NCBI RefSeq assembly: GCF_025753815.1
Contig: NZ_JAOWRF010000335.1
Location: 1-37,418 of the forward strand
Direction: 5' to 3'
Source of the DNA: Plectonema radiosum NIES-515
GTDB lineage: Bacteria > Cyanobacteriota > Cyanobacteriia > Cyanobacteriales > Nostocaceae
Length of the DNA stretch: 37,418 nt
The notes below the pieces were generated by a model, which ran no database searches, was not told where the DNA came from, and saw nothing but the letters and a program-made list of their open reading frames with translations. Below, in pieces: positions 8,542 through 15,604 of the stretch. Position 1 is the stretch's first letter; each line of letters opens with the position of its first letter. The position numbers and the translations under genes are program-made.

Positions 8542-9660
8542 ATGACATCTTCTGTGAATAAAAGCCTACTAAGTAAAGTCAAAGTTGTGTGGAAAACCTT
8601 AGTAGTTGTGATTTTGTCTGTACTGCTTTTTGCTCCAACACCTGCTTTGGCATTTGACAACATCACCCTAATCTCTCATTCATTCAAAATCCAACAAGAG
8701 ATTGAGAATGTACGAAAATCAATTAAAATACTTCCTAGTCTGTCTTATGAGAATAGCAAAGCATTTTTTGTACATATAGATAATCAATTACAAAAAATTA
8801 AAACTGAATCAGGGCAAAATGCTAAAAAATTTCAAGATTTGAGCAATACATATCAGCAAGAGTCTGAAGGACTTTTGACTCAAATCAAAGATGACAAGCA
8901 GCCAAAAATTGTTTTAGATGCTAACCAAGAAACCTTCCTACCTAACTTGACTAATGGATTATCAATACCAATTATTGTAAATCTTTCTGCTGAGGGACAG
9001 TGGAACTATAGTTCCAAAATCATTGATAGTATTGGCAGAATGCGAGTCGATGCTAATGGAAGTTGTTTTAACATTTTTGGTACCACGATAGTACCTGCTG
9101 ATAGAAATTGTTTGGACATTAACAATTATCTGTCAGAAATAAAACCAAGGTTACTATTTCCTGAAGTGAGACCAGCAGCATTAGTGACCCTCAAAAAATA
9201 TTTATCCACTAATAAATTAGTCGCTTTTGGAAAGCAGCAAAACTATCAAATACTACCTAATGAAACTGTAAACTTTACTCAGAATGATGTACCTGGACAG
9301 TATAGTGACAATTTTGGCAGTCAAACAATCAGTTTCACTATTAGTGATCAGGATAAATTTATGGTAAACAACAATCAATTCTTTTTTAAGAGAATTGACA
9401 ACAGTATTACTATTAAAGACCTTAGCTATAAAGATGAACTAAATAGCAAAATCGAAACATTGTCCAAGAAAATAGCATCAAATAATAATATGGCAAAATT
9501 TTATGATCTCATAGAAAGACGAATTGACTTAGCAAAACAAAAAGCTGATAACGTCAGAGAATATGCGGATGAACTTAAGTCTTTGAGCGATCCTGATATT
9601 TTAAGTGAAATCAACGAACTGGATAAATTTGTCGTCAACTTAACTACAAACATCCTATAA
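8542..9660 (+). CDS. Exported coiled-coil protein of the helical cassette
   Basis: A 372-residue protein of unrecognised family. It begins with a Sec-type signal peptide: basic residues up to K18, hydrophobic core LVVVILSVLLFAP at 20-32 and a likely cleavage after ALA at 35-37. The mature part starts with helices rich in Lys, Gln and Glu (residues 45-120). A central region of about 150 residues looks beta-rich and contains two cysteines (NGSCFNIFG, ADRNCLDIN) that could form a disulfide after export. It ends in another coiled coil (300-372). The gene lies between two paralogous helical-protein genes on the same strand, 282 bp after the first and 62 bp before the second, which suggests joint function. 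AT-rich codon use is the same as in its neighbours. Function unknown. Confidence 0.6.
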   Translation: MTSSVNKSLLSKVKVVWKTLVVVILSVLLFAPTPALAFDNITLISHSFKIQQEIENVRKSIKILPSLSYENSKAFFVHIDNQLQKIKTESGQNAKKFQDLSNTYQQESEGLLTQIKDDKQPKIVLDANQETFLPNLTNGLSIPIIVNLSAEGQWNYSSKIIDSIGRMRVDANGSCFNIFGTTIVPADRNCLDINNYLSEIKPRLLFPEVRPAALVTLKKYLSTNKLVAFGKQQNYQILPNETVNFTQNDVPGQYSDNFGSQTISFTISDQDKFMVNNNQFFFKRIDNSITIKDLSYKDELNSKIETLSKKIASNNNMAKFYDLIERRIDLAKQKADNVREYADELKSLSDPDILSEINELDKFVVNLTTNIL

Positions 9661-9722
9661 GCGATCTAAAACATTAATTCAATTAGCAACAAGTTAAGGA
9701 ATAAATCAAGGAAGTAAGTAAC

Positions 9723-11087
9723 ATGAGTGACATAACAATAGTTAACCACGACTCAACAGAAGGATTGATCACACTTTCCATCAACAGTAAACAAGAGTTG
9801 TATTCGGTGAAAAATTTACCAGAAACTAGCAGTCAGTTGGTATTGCAATCTCGTGAGGATATCTTAGCACAATTATCCATCGACTCCTTAGTATTAAATT
9901 TGCAAAATGCTGCGGATTTAATGTTTCTGGCATACAACGTCTTGGCTGGTACAAAAGTTTGGGGCAAAGTGTCTGGATTACAGAAATCCCTGCTTGATAT
10001 TTCTGGTAATTGTAGGAACACACTTGATATTTTTGGAATGCGAGCCAAAGAAGTCACCACAACTCTCATCAAGATATACGGATTGCTATTGGAAGGTAAA
10101 GACAAGTTAGCCATAATCCAATTCAAATACTGTAGAAAGATTGCAGGAGATATGGCTAATGAATCCCAGAAATTATCAGAGCAAATCCAAGCCCTTTGTA
10201 ATAAGTCGCAGCTTGTCAATCAAGAAGCTATTGAGTTCCAAGTTCTTAGTCATGATGATAAATTAAAAATGACTAAGCTTTTGAATGAATTTGAAGGAAA
10301 ACTAGCCGCAGCAAAAACAATTAGTGAATGTCTTGAAAGAGATATGAATAAACTGACTACAGAGTATGTTCAGAGCGTAGAAAAACTCCAAGATGGCTGG
10401 TTCGTAGGTGCTATGAAAACTGTTACTAAGAGCTGCGTTAAAGACCCCAAACAGGAAGCGCTACGTGAAACCCATGCGACTTATAATGAAACATCCCAAA
10501 AGTATAATCAGGATAGAATTAACAATTTGGATGAGATTAAATACTATTCTCAGCAAATGCTGAAAGCTGAAAGTGGTATTTCTGAAGCAGCTAAAGCTGT
10601 GGAAACTTTTCACTATGCAGTTCGCGCTCTCTCTGCGATCGTGGTTACATTGTTTGATGCAACAATGTTTTGGCGTTCAATCGAAAGATACTGTGAGCAA
10701 GTTCAATCTTCAAGCTTCTCAAACGCCATTCATGATTATCAAGTTTTCTTATCTCCAGAGGAGCGGATTAAGGAATATTCTAGCCCAGATTTTATGGTGA
10801 TATTCGTGAGAAACTTATCTCAATGGGTAGCTCTAGAATCTGTCTGCCAGGAATATCGAAAAGGAGCAAAAAATACATACGAAAAGGTATTAACTAACAT
10901 TTCGGCTTCCCCTTCAATCGATAAAGCAAAAGCACAAACACCTCTGTTAGCTAAACAAATTTTTGATTCTATTGACCAGCAGACACGAGCTTTAAAGGCG
11001 GCGATGGAGCAAGATAAAAGATGGGGGAGATATATAAGAATAGTGAATGCCAGGTCTGAGGGGAGAAGCAGCAACCTAAAACATTAA
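9723..11087 (+). CDS. Shorter paralog of the 611-residue helical protein
   Basis: A 454-residue, mainly helical protein. It matches the first cassette gene in order: MSDITIVNHD (1-10), LNLQNAADLMFLAYNVLAG...KVSGLQKSLL (58-91), FKYCRKIAGDMANES (134-148), FHYAVRALSAIVVTLFDATMFWRS (296-319), YCEQ, and QWVALESVCQEY (367-378). It lacks both the long hydrophobic stretch and the charged coiled coil of the larger protein; only a short DGWFVGAMKTVTKS segment (224-237) occupies that position. A pair of related subunits, one with and one without a membrane-active hairpin, is a pattern known in multi-component alpha-helical pore-forming toxins, but this is an analogy. AAGGAAG ahead of the ATG is a fair ribosome-binding site. 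No signal peptide. Confidence 0.62.
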   Translation: MSDITIVNHDSTEGLITLSINSKQELYSVKNLPETSSQLVLQSREDILAQLSIDSLVLNLQNAADLMFLAYNVLAGTKVWGKVSGLQKSLLDISGNCRNTLDIFGMRAKEVTTTLIKIYGLLLEGKDKLAIIQFKYCRKIAGDMANESQKLSEQIQALCNKSQLVNQEAIEFQVLSHDDKLKMTKLLNEFEGKLAAAKTISECLERDMNKLTTEYVQSVEKLQDGWFVGAMKTVTKSCVKDPKQEALRETHATYNETSQKYNQDRINNLDEIKYYSQQMLKAESGISEAAKAVETFHYAVRALSAIVVTLFDATMFWRSIERYCEQVQSSSFSNAIHDYQVFLSPEERIKEYSSPDFMVIFVRNLSQWVALESVCQEYRKGAKNTYEKVLTNISASPSIDKAKAQTPLLAKQIFDSIDQQTRALKAAMEQDKRWGRYIRIVNARSEGRSSNLKH

Positions 11088-11156
11088 TTCAATAATTCGC
11101 AGTCGAGGGTGACTAGATAGCAAGAAGTTAACCTACACATCAACGCAGTAAGTAAT

Positions 11157-11228
11157 ATGTGTGACATAACAATTGTTAACAACAACTCAACACTAGGCTC
11201 GATCGCAAGGGAAGAAGCAGTTAATTAA
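11157..11228 (+). pseudogene. 5' stub of a third paralog (23 codons)
   Basis: ATG TGT GAC ATA ACA ATT GTT AAC begins MCDITIVN, the same opening as the genes at 6424 and 9723. After about 14 codons the match ends and the frame stops at TAA. The upstream sequence CTAAAACATTAATTCAAT (from 11076) is repeated before the 9723 gene (from 9665), so a unit of gene plus leader was duplicated in tandem and then deleted. The stub ending AAGGGAAGAAGCAG resembles the end of the 9723 gene (GGGGAGAAGCAGCAAC), suggesting an internal deletion. Confidence 0.75.
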
Positions 11229-11235
11229 GGAAGAA

Positions 11236-11449
11236 GTGCGATCGCATTTCACACCATGCTAAAAAATCAGGGGGGCAATTGCCCCTGTTTTTAATTGCAG
11301 TCAGTGCGATCGCATTTCACACCATGCTAAAAAATCAGGGGGGCAATTGCCCCTCTTTTTAATTGCAGTCAGTGCGATCGCATTTCACACCATGCTAAAA
11401 AATCAGGGGGGCAATTGCCCCTCTTTTTAATTGCAGTCAGTGCGATCGC
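11236..11449. repeat. Three tandem 68-bp repeats, each with a terminator-like palindrome
   Basis: Units at 11236-11303, 11304-11371 and 11372-11439 are identical apart from one base (TGTTTTT versus TCTTTTT), followed by a partial unit GTGCGATCGC. Each contains HIP1, an A6 run, GGGGCAATTGCCCC and T5, which is the form of a bidirectional Rho-independent terminator. They separate the helical cassette from the nirA promoter and would insulate one from the other. Confidence 0.88.
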
Positions 11450-11468
11450 CCTCACGCAAATTTACTTT

Positions 11469-11483
11469 ATGCAGAAAATGCAT
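11469..11483 (+). promoter_or_regulatory. Probable NtcB-binding site upstream of nirA
   Basis: ATGCA-GAAAA-TGCAT is a perfect inverted repeat matching the TGCA-N5-TGCA motif described for the LysR-type nitrate/nitrite activator NtcB. It lies 37 bp upstream of the NtcA box, the expected order for nirA promoters. Confidence 0.7.
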
Positions 11484-11520
11484 CGATTTGATACATTTTC
11501 GTCAATTTTACCAAAATTTC

Positions 11521-11534
11521 GTAGCTATTTATAC
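11521..11534 (+). promoter_or_regulatory. NtcA-binding site of nirA
   Basis: GTA-GCTATTTA-TAC fits the NtcA consensus GTA-N8-TAC exactly. It is followed by exactly 22 nt and then a -10 box, the canonical class II NtcA-activated layout. Confidence 0.88.
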
Positions 11535-11556
11535 GATTTTCACATTCATGTAACCT

Positions 11557-11562
11557 TAACTT
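11557..11562 (+). promoter_or_regulatory. -10 box of the NtcA-dependent nirA promoter
   Basis: TAACTT matches TAN3T and is 22 nt after the NtcA site. Transcription would start near 11569, leaving a leader of about 180 nt before the nirA ATG. Confidence 0.75.
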
Positions 11563-11752
11563 AGTACTAAGCAAATCGTTACAAGTCTGGTAAAAAAACA
11601 GCCTTGACCAATTTGCAATCTCGCAAAACTCAAAAATTTACTCTAAATAGATATACCTTCTGCCGACTTAAAAATCCTAGAGCGACAAACCAATAAAACT
11701 ACATTCAGATATTCAAGCGCGAAGTCAGAAACAAAGCAACGGAAGTCAACTC

Positions 11753-13399
11753 ATGACAGACACAGCAACTACCACACCCAGCTTAAACAAGTTCGAGAAA
11801 TTCAAGGCAGAAAAAGATGGACTCGCTGTGAAGGCAGAAATCGAAAAATTTGCCTCCTTGGGTTGGGAAGCAATGGACGAAACCGACCGCGACCATCGGC
11901 TAAAGTGGGTGGGTGTCTTCTTTCGTCCAGTCACTCCCGGCAAGTTTATGATGCGGTTGCGGATGCCTAACGGTATTCTGACTTCTCATCAAATGCGTGT
12001 ATTAGCCGAAGTAGTGCAGCGTTACGGTGAAGACGGCTACGCTGACATCACTACTAGACAGAATATCCAATTGCGGGGCATCCGCATTGAAGATTTACCA
12101 GATATCTTTAATAAATTTGAGGCTGTTGGCTTAACAAGTGTACAGTCAGGAATGGACAACGTTCGCAACATCACAGGCGATCCCGTCGCTGGATTAGATG
12201 CGGATGAATTGTTTGACACGCGAGAGTTGGTACAGCAAATTCAAGACATGATTACCAACAATGGCGTTGGTAACTCAGAGTTTACCAACCTGCCGCGCAA
12301 GTTTAACATCGCCATCACCGGTGGACGTGATAACTCAGTTCATGCGGAAATTAACGATTTGGCTTTCGTCCCTGCTTTTAAGGAGGGGAATGGGGAATTG
12401 GGAGTGGTGAGCGGGGAAGAAGAACCTGCTATCTCTTCATCTTCCCCTACTCCCTACTCCCTACTCCCCACTCCCCAAAGAGTTTTTGGCTTCAACGTCC
12501 TGGTAGGGGGCTTTTTCTCTGCCAAACGGTGTGATGCAGCGATTCCCCTAAATGCTTGGGTGCCACCATCCGATGTAGTTGCTGTATGTAGAGCCATTTT
12601 GGAAGTTTTTCGCGATCGCGGTTTACGTGCCAATCGCCAAAAATCCCGCCTAATGTGGCTAATTGACGAGTTGGGTTTAGACAAATTCCGCTCAAAAGTC
12701 GAAAACCGTTTGGGTAAGTCATTTATCAGCGCAGCCGCGAAAGACGAAATCGACTGGGAAAAACGCGACCACATCGGGGTATACAAACAAAAGCAACCCG
12801 GATTAAACTACGTAGGCTTTAACGTTCCTGTCGGTCGGTTTTTTGCCGACGATATGTTTGAAATCGCCCGTCTAGCGGAAGTTTACGGCAGCAGTGAAAT
12901 TAGGCTCACGGTTGAACAAAACGTAATTATCCCCAATATTGCTGATACAAGATTGGCAACATTTTTAACAGAAAATCTGTTAGAAAGATTTACAATTGAG
13001 CCGAATACGCTAAGGCGATCGCTAGTTTCTTGCACAGGTGCCCAATTTTGCAACTTTGCCCTCATCGAAACCAAAAACCGCGCCTTATCAATGATCAAAG
13101 CATTGGAAAGCGAGTTAACATTCACTCAGACTGTACGCATTCACTGGACTGGTTGTCCTAACTCCTGCGCCCAGCCGCAAGTTGCAGACATCGGCTTAAT
13201 GGGAACTAAAGTACGCAAAAATGGCAAAACTTTAGAAGGAGTTGACATTTATATGGGCGGCAAAGTTGGTGCAGACGCACATTTAGGAACTTGTGTCACC
13301 AAAGGCATACCCTGCGAAGATTTGCAGCCAGTATTACGCCAACTGCTAATTGAAAACTTCGGCGCACACGCAAAAGAAGAGTTAGGAGTTAGGAGTTAG
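11753..13399 (+). CDS. nirA: Ferredoxin-nitrite reductase
   Basis: Reduces nitrite to ammonium with six electrons from ferredoxin, using siroheme and a [4Fe-4S] cluster in the cytoplasm. The cluster and siroheme ligands are visible as C427-X5-C433 (SCTGAQFCNFA) and C468-X3-C472 (TGCPNSC). Two homologous halves are seen; the siroheme-binding TRQNIQLRGI is at residues 101-110. At 548 residues it is longer than the usual ~510, for two reasons. Residues 211-243 (GELGVVSGEEEP...SPTPYSLLPTPQ) are encoded by an in-frame CTACTCC-type repeat, and the last residues (LGVRS) come from a heptamer array at the 3' end. Expressed from the NtcB/NtcA promoter at 11469-11562; first gene of nirA-nrtP-narB. Confidence 0.96.
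   Translation: MTDTATTTPSLNKFEKFKAEKDGLAVKAEIEKFASLGWEAMDETDRDHRLKWVGVFFRPVTPGKFMMRLRMPNGILTSHQMRVLAEVVQRYGEDGYADITTRQNIQLRGIRIEDLPDIFNKFEAVGLTSVQSGMDNVRNITGDPVAGLDADELFDTRELVQQIQDMITNNGVGNSEFTNLPRKFNIAITGGRDNSVHAEINDLAFVPAFKEGNGELGVVSGEEEPAISSSSPTPYSLLPTPQRVFGFNVLVGGFFSAKRCDAAIPLNAWVPPSDVVAVCRAILEVFRDRGLRANRQKSRLMWLIDELGLDKFRSKVENRLGKSFISAAAKDEIDWEKRDHIGVYKQKQPGLNYVGFNVPVGRFFADDMFEIARLAEVYGSSEIRLTVEQNVIIPNIADTRLATFLTENLLERFTIEPNTLRRSLVSCTGAQFCNFALIETKNRALSMIKALESELTFTQTVRIHWTGCPNSCAQPQVADIGLMGTKVRKNGKTLEGVDIYMGGKVGADAHLGTCVTKGIPCEDLQPVLRQLLIENFGAHAKEELGVRS
12384..12480. repeat. In-frame short-repeat insertion inside nirA
   Basis: The right side has CTACTCC three times followed by CCACTCC; the left side has GGGGAATTGGGAGTGG, roughly complementary to it, with GAAGAAG/CTTC nearer the middle. 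The block is an imperfect inverted repeat that stays open in the nirA frame and encodes about 33 Ser/Pro/Glu-rich residues that I do not expect in this enzyme family. Confidence 0.75.
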
Positions 13400-13506
13400 G
13401 AGTTAGGAGTTTGGAGTTTGGAGTTTGGAGTTAGGAGTTAGGAGTTAGGAGTTAGGAGTTTGGAGTTTGGAGTTTGGAGTTTGGAGTTTGGAGTTTGGAG
13501 TTTGGA
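13381..13506. repeat. Heptanucleotide tandem array (18 units)
   Basis: Eighteen 7-bp units in the order GTTAGGA x4, GTTTGGA x3, GTTAGGA x4, GTTTGGA x7. The nirA stop codon TAG lies within the third unit. Arrays of this type are known from Nostoc-like genomes. It is not a CRISPR: the units are contiguous, with no spacers. Confidence 0.95.
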
Positions 13507-13509
13507 GTT

Positions 13510-13537
13510 GTAGAGACGCGAAATTTCGCGTCTCTAC
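13510..13537. repeat. GTAGAGAC-family hairpin, perfect 28-nt palindrome
   Basis: GTAGAGACGCGAAA joined to its exact reverse complement, directly after the heptamer array and between nirA and nrtP. It could also act as a stem in the nirA-nrtP mRNA. Confidence 0.8.
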
Positions 13538-13657
13538 AGGAATTAAGAATAATGTGTGACAACTAACAACTAACAACTAACAAATACCAAGGGCAATTAC
13601 ATAATTTTCCCCCAGATTTTTCTACGCAATTATTCAGTTTTTACTTAGGAAAACTCA

Positions 13658-15160
13658 ATGCTCAAAGGTTTACTTTCATTTACCGGTCGCTATCGCATCT
13701 TACATCAGACTTGGTTTGCCTTCTTTCTTACCTTTGTTTGTTGGTTTAACTTTGCTCCCTTTGCGACAACTATAGGTAAGCAGCTACATCTGGCGCCCGA
13801 ACAAATTAAAACTTTGGGTATTTGCAACTTAGCGCTGACAATTCCAGCGCGGATTATCATTGGGATGCTTTTGGATCGTTTTGGTCCGAGAAGAACTTAC
13901 TCAATGCTGCTGATGTTTGCTGTGGTTCCTTGTATGGCTACAGCGCTGTCACAAAACTTTAACCAATTGGTTATCAGTCGTTTGTTGATGGGAATTGTCG
14001 GTGCAGGGTTTGTCGTGGGTATCCGCATGGTATCGGAATGGTTTCCCCCGAAAGATATTGGCATAGCCCAAGGTGTTTATGGTGGTTGGGGTAACTTTGG
14101 TGCTTTTGGGGCTGAGTTTACCCTACCCCTAATTGCAGTTGCGGCTAGCTTTATGACTGGTGGTGCTTCTAACTGGCGTTTAGCGATCGCTCTGACAGGT
14201 ATTATTGCAGCAATTTACGGTGTAATTTATTTCAACACCGTTCAAGATACACCTGCTGGCAAAACTTACAAACGTCCTAATAAAAATGGTTCTTTAGAAG
14301 TAACCAGTGTCAAAAGCTTCTGGGCGATGATTATCTCAAACTTTGGTTTGATTTTCGCTTTAGGTTTACTAGCTTGGCGTTTGGAACAAAAGAACATTCA
14401 CTTTTTAACTCTCAGCCAAATGTATTTAGTTTGGGTTGCGTTAGCCGGATTATTTGCTTACCAAAGCTACCAAGCTTATAAAGTCAACCAAGAACTATTA
14501 ACTGGCAGAAAAATTTACGCTCCATCTGAACGCTATCAATTTGGTCAAGTAGCTTTACTCGAATTCACATACATTACTAACTTTGGTTCTGAACTTGCTG
14601 CGGTTTCCATGTTGCCGGCATTTTTTGAGAAAACCTTTGGTTTAGAGCATGTAATCGCGGGGATGATTGCTTCTATCTATCCTTTCATGAACTTAATTTC
14701 TCGTCCTAGTGGTGGCTTAATTTCTGATAAATTTGGCTCTCGCAAATGGACAATAACAATTATTTCTGTTGGTATTGGTGTCAGCTATTTGATGACACAT
14801 TTCATTAACAAAAGCTGGCCTCTTCCGCTAGCGATCGCTGTCACAATATTAGCCGCATACTTTGCCCAAGCTGGCTGCGGTGCAACCTACGGTATCGTAC
14901 CTTTAATTAAAAAAGAAGCCACAGGACAAATTGCCGGTAATGTCGGCGCTTATGGTAATTTCGGCGGTGTGGTTTATCTAACAATCTACAGCTTAACCAA
15001 TCCATCAACACTCTTTGCCACAATGGGTATAGCTGCTTTAATCTGTGCCTTTATGTGTGCCTTTTTCCTCAAAGAACCCAAAGGCTCTTTTGCTGGTGCT
15101 TACGAAGGTGAATCACCAGAAACTCCAACCCAAAAATCTGTCATCTTAGCGGAAGAATAA
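13658..15160 (+). CDS. nrtP: Nitrate/nitrite permease NrtP (MFS, NNP family)
   Basis: A 500-residue, 12-helix major facilitator of the nitrate/nitrite porter family that imports nitrate and nitrite across the plasma membrane. Diagnostic features are the early MFS loop motif GMLLDRFGPRRTY, the family glycine-rich signatures GGWGNFGAFGAEF (about residues 142-154) and GNVGAYGNFGGVV (about 428-440), and a long central cytoplasmic segment between TM6 and TM7. In cyanobacteria NrtP is the alternative to the ABC transporter NrtABCD, which is absent here. It lies between nirA and narB on the same strand, 258 bp after nirA, and is probably read from the nirA promoter through the repeat-filled spacer. 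No own NtcA box was found. Confidence 0.95.
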   Translation: MLKGLLSFTGRYRILHQTWFAFFLTFVCWFNFAPFATTIGKQLHLAPEQIKTLGICNLALTIPARIIIGMLLDRFGPRRTYSMLLMFAVVPCMATALSQNFNQLVISRLLMGIVGAGFVVGIRMVSEWFPPKDIGIAQGVYGGWGNFGAFGAEFTLPLIAVAASFMTGGASNWRLAIALTGIIAAIYGVIYFNTVQDTPAGKTYKRPNKNGSLEVTSVKSFWAMIISNFGLIFALGLLAWRLEQKNIHFLTLSQMYLVWVALAGLFAYQSYQAYKVNQELLTGRKIYAPSERYQFGQVALLEFTYITNFGSELAAVSMLPAFFEKTFGLEHVIAGMIASIYPFMNLISRPSGGLISDKFGSRKWTITIISVGIGVSYLMTHFINKSWPLPLAIAVTILAAYFAQAGCGATYGIVPLIKKEATGQIAGNVGAYGNFGGVVYLTIYSLTNPSTLFATMGIAALICAFMCAFFLKEPKGSFAGAYEGESPETPTQKSVILAEE

Positions 15161-15200
15161 GATTTAGATAGTAGTTAGGTTTAGATTAATTCTCAAAATC

Positions 15201-15247
15201 AAACCTGAGATACACACAGAAAATCAATCTGTGTGTATCTCAGGTTT
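15201..15247. terminator. Strong hairpin after nrtP
   Basis: Nineteen-base arms (15201-15219 starting AAACCTGAGATAC, and 15229-15247) are exactly complementary around a 9-nt loop, 41 bp after the nrtP stop. Either a terminator or a processing stem between nrtP and narB; no immediate T-run. Confidence 0.6.
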
Positions 15248-15604
15248 ATCTGTGGTTCAATATTGTATTTTTATCAAAATTGTCAAAATTACATCAAAAA
15301 AAAAACGACAAATAAATCAATAAAAAGTATCAGCAAATACATTTTATTTGTTGTCATTGATATTCAATAAGTAAAAATACTAATGATAAAACTTCCGAAA
15401 GTTTATCCAACGAATTTGAGAAATTTTATTAACAGAAACTATCAGATTTTTCGGCATTGCATAACCGTGGGATGAATCGTAGAGACGTTCCATTGGAACG
15501 TCTCTACAATAGGTTCAATTTTTGACATATATTCGCTCTTAATTATGTCTTTACAAGCCTTATTGTTCAAAATTTAGACAATTGGTGAATACGGTACAAA
15601 CGCC
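15248..15604. other. nrtP-narB spacer
   Basis: A 357-bp AT-rich spacer without an ORF and without a GTA-N8-TAC box that I can find. It carries one perfect GTAGAGAC-family hairpin (15479-15507). narB may depend on readthrough from nirA or on an unrecognised promoter. Confidence 0.5.
15479..15507. repeat. GTAGAGAC-family hairpin, perfect
   Basis: GTAGAGACGTTCC, loop ATT, GGAACGTCTCTAC: 13-bp perfect stem in the nrtP-narB spacer. Confidence 0.85.

Noticed and set aside
12454-12786. Minus-strand 110-codon frame within nirA
   Set aside because: Shadow of a conserved gene; no independent signal.
13381-13506. Possible CRISPR-like array
   Set aside because: Units are 7 bp and contiguous, with no spacers and no cas genes nearby.
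15248-15604. Search for an NtcA site upstream of narB
   Set aside because: Candidates such as GTAAAAATAC have the wrong spacing; no GTA-N8-TAC present.
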